From assembly GCF_000236805.1 (NCBI RefSeq), contig NZ_AGFX01000041.1, positions 558,001-622,000 of the forward strand: a DNA stretch of 64,000 nucleotides. Reading direction: 5' to 3'. The notes beneath the pieces were generated by a model. That model saw nothing but the letters and a program-made list of their open reading frames with translations, was not told the DNA's origin and did no database searches. Numbering within the stretch: position 1 is the stretch's first letter; every line of letters starts with the position of its first letter. A program made the position numbers and the translations under genes. This document shows, piece by piece, positions 63,340 to 64,000 of the stretch. This stretch comes from Paenibacillus peoriae KCTC 3763. Lineage in GTDB: Bacteria; Bacillota; Bacilli; Paenibacillales; Paenibacillaceae.

Positions 63340-63427
63340 GGAGAGAGAGGGATTCGAACCCTCGCACCGCTTTCGCAGCCTAACCCCTTAGCAGAGGGTC
63401 CCCTTATAGCCACTTGGGTACCTCTCC
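63340..63427 (-). tRNA. tRNA-Ser (GCT)
   Basis: An 88-nt class II tRNA. Acceptor GGAGAGG/TCTCTCC, anticodon loop CTGCTAA (anticodon GCT), long variable arm with GCTGCGAAAGCGGT, T-arm GGTTCGAATCC. CCA not encoded. Confidence 0.93.
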
Positions 63428-63428
63428 A

Positions 63429-63504
63429 TGGCTCCCCGAACAGGACTCGAACCTGTGACAACTCGATTAACAGTCGAGTGCTCTACCAACTGAGCTATCA
63501 GGGA
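63429..63504 (-). tRNA. tRNA-Asn (GTT)
   Basis: Acceptor TCCCTGA/TCGGGGA, anticodon stem CTCGA/TCGAG with loop CTGTTAA (anticodon GTT), T-arm GGTTCGAGTCC. 3' CCA is encoded, and one base separates it from tRNA-Ser. Confidence 0.95.
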
Positions 63505-63548
63505 ATATTACTGTAAATATTCATACAGTATGGTTAATTTACCATGAT

Positions 63549-64000
63549 TCAGGGGGTGACGTCAAGTGCTAACAAACGGAGCTTACTTCCACATTTACCA
63601 CAGCGGTAATGCTGTGGATTCATTTTACGCTTCCGCAAGTATTCCTGTCCACAGGAAACGCACACCAGTTTGTAACGATAAGGCCGCGTCTTCCGCTCCA
63701 ATCTTCCCGGCAGGGTCTGACAATGCCTGCTTCCTCCTACACGGGCCAGCCATGCCTTGAAATCGGCATCCCGATGCTGGTGGCCCATTCCACGCAGATG
63801 CAAATGATAGTGGCACAACTCATGCTTAATAATTTTTTCCACCTCAGATCGTCCGTAGGCTGCAAGCTGATGTGGATTAATTTCAATATGATGACTTTTC
63901 ATAAAATACCGCCCACCTGTAGAAGACAGGCGCGCATTGAAGCGAGCTTGATGCTTAAATGGCACACCGAAGCTTTCCAGCGAAATATGCTCCACCCACT
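63549..64000 (-). CDS. sprT: SprT-family zinc metalloprotein (runs off right edge)
   Basis: About 150 C-terminal residues of a SprT-like protein. The motif IIKHELCHYHLHL carries the HExxH zinc site. Family segments RFNARLSSTGGRYF and DADFKAWLARVG are present, with a C-terminal zinc ribbon (CVSCGQEYLRK...RCGKCG). The frame stays open to the window end (WVEHISLESFG), matching the internal start of the family, so roughly 10-15 residues are missing. A GTG at 63995 is not a convincing start. Confidence 0.9.
   Translation of the reverse strand, partial: WVEHISLESFGVPFKHQARFNARLSSTGGRYFMKSHHIEINPHQLAAYGRSEVEKIIKHELCHYHLHLRGMGHQHRDADFKAWLARVGGSRHCQTLPGRLERKTRPYRYKLVCVSCGQEYLRKRKMNPQHYRCGKCGSKLRLLALDVTP

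Noticed and set aside
1-64000. Prophage, CRISPR array, integrative element or transposase genes
   Set aside because: No integrase, structural phage genes, repeat-spacer arrays or transposase motifs were seen anywhere in the window.

Overview
The window reads as chromosome of a Paenibacillus, most like the P. polymyxa group. This is judged from protein content, strong AGGAGG-type ribosome binding sites, frequent TTG/GTG starts, a ydaO-type c-di-AMP riboswitch and Firmicutes-style tRNAs. No similarity search was possible, so the genus is an inference. Most of the window is ordered housekeeping and transport DNA on the minus strand, with a few AT-rich accessory patches.

1-9.4 kb is cobalamin salvage and late synthesis. 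A cobalamin riboswitch with its own terminator (about 6.2-6.5 kb) precedes btuF-btuC-btuD-cobT-cobU-cobS-cobQ, which are mostly joined by 4-base overlaps. A second unit, cobD-cbiB-histidine phosphatase, supplies aminopropanol phosphate attachment and a possible CobC-type phosphatase. 9.6-26.7 kb holds lipoate ligase, a HAD phosphatase, a divergent EamA exporter/MocR regulator pair, a PhnP-like hydrolase, an orphan CysA-like ATPase, TetR, YigZ, pgi, a beta-hydroxyacid dehydrogenase, ppnP, tkt, purU, endonuclease IV and a TIGR01777 epimerase. 26.8-29.1 kb is an AT-rich decayed patch. It has a broken HEVVGH toxin-like gene with a possible immunity partner, a second gene split by a stop codon, an XRE regulator, and a partial duplicate of the FHA gene's 3' end.

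29.1-40.8 kb is a tad/Flp (type IVc pilus) operon: tadZ, tadA, tadB, tadC, flp pilin, three prepilin-like pseudopilin/assembly proteins, the TadV prepilin peptidase and a DUF6382-FHA protein. An intrinsic terminator lies in the operon's 5' leader, directly after a sigma-A-like promoter, and looks like an attenuator.

40.8-56.5 kb is an ion-homeostasis block. It has a His-rich mini-protein, a KdpD-like protein made of two tandem KdpD-N/USP units without a kinase domain, the mntABCD manganese ABC importer, mntH, and a c-di-AMP-riboswitch-controlled operon (131-aa unknown, 35-aa membrane peptide, kdpF, kdpA, kdpB, kdpC). The riboswitch and the KdpD USP domains are both plausible c-di-AMP sensors, so the same second messenger could act on Kdp at RNA and protein level. 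That link is the most interesting hypothesis in the window.

56.9-64 kb holds gpx, an orphan ureF with an apparent CTG start, three small HTH regulators, MarR, six tRNA genes (two Leu-GAG copies differing by one compensatory pair, then Lys, Glu, Ser, Asn), a DeoR/HAD pair and a partial SprT gene at the edge.
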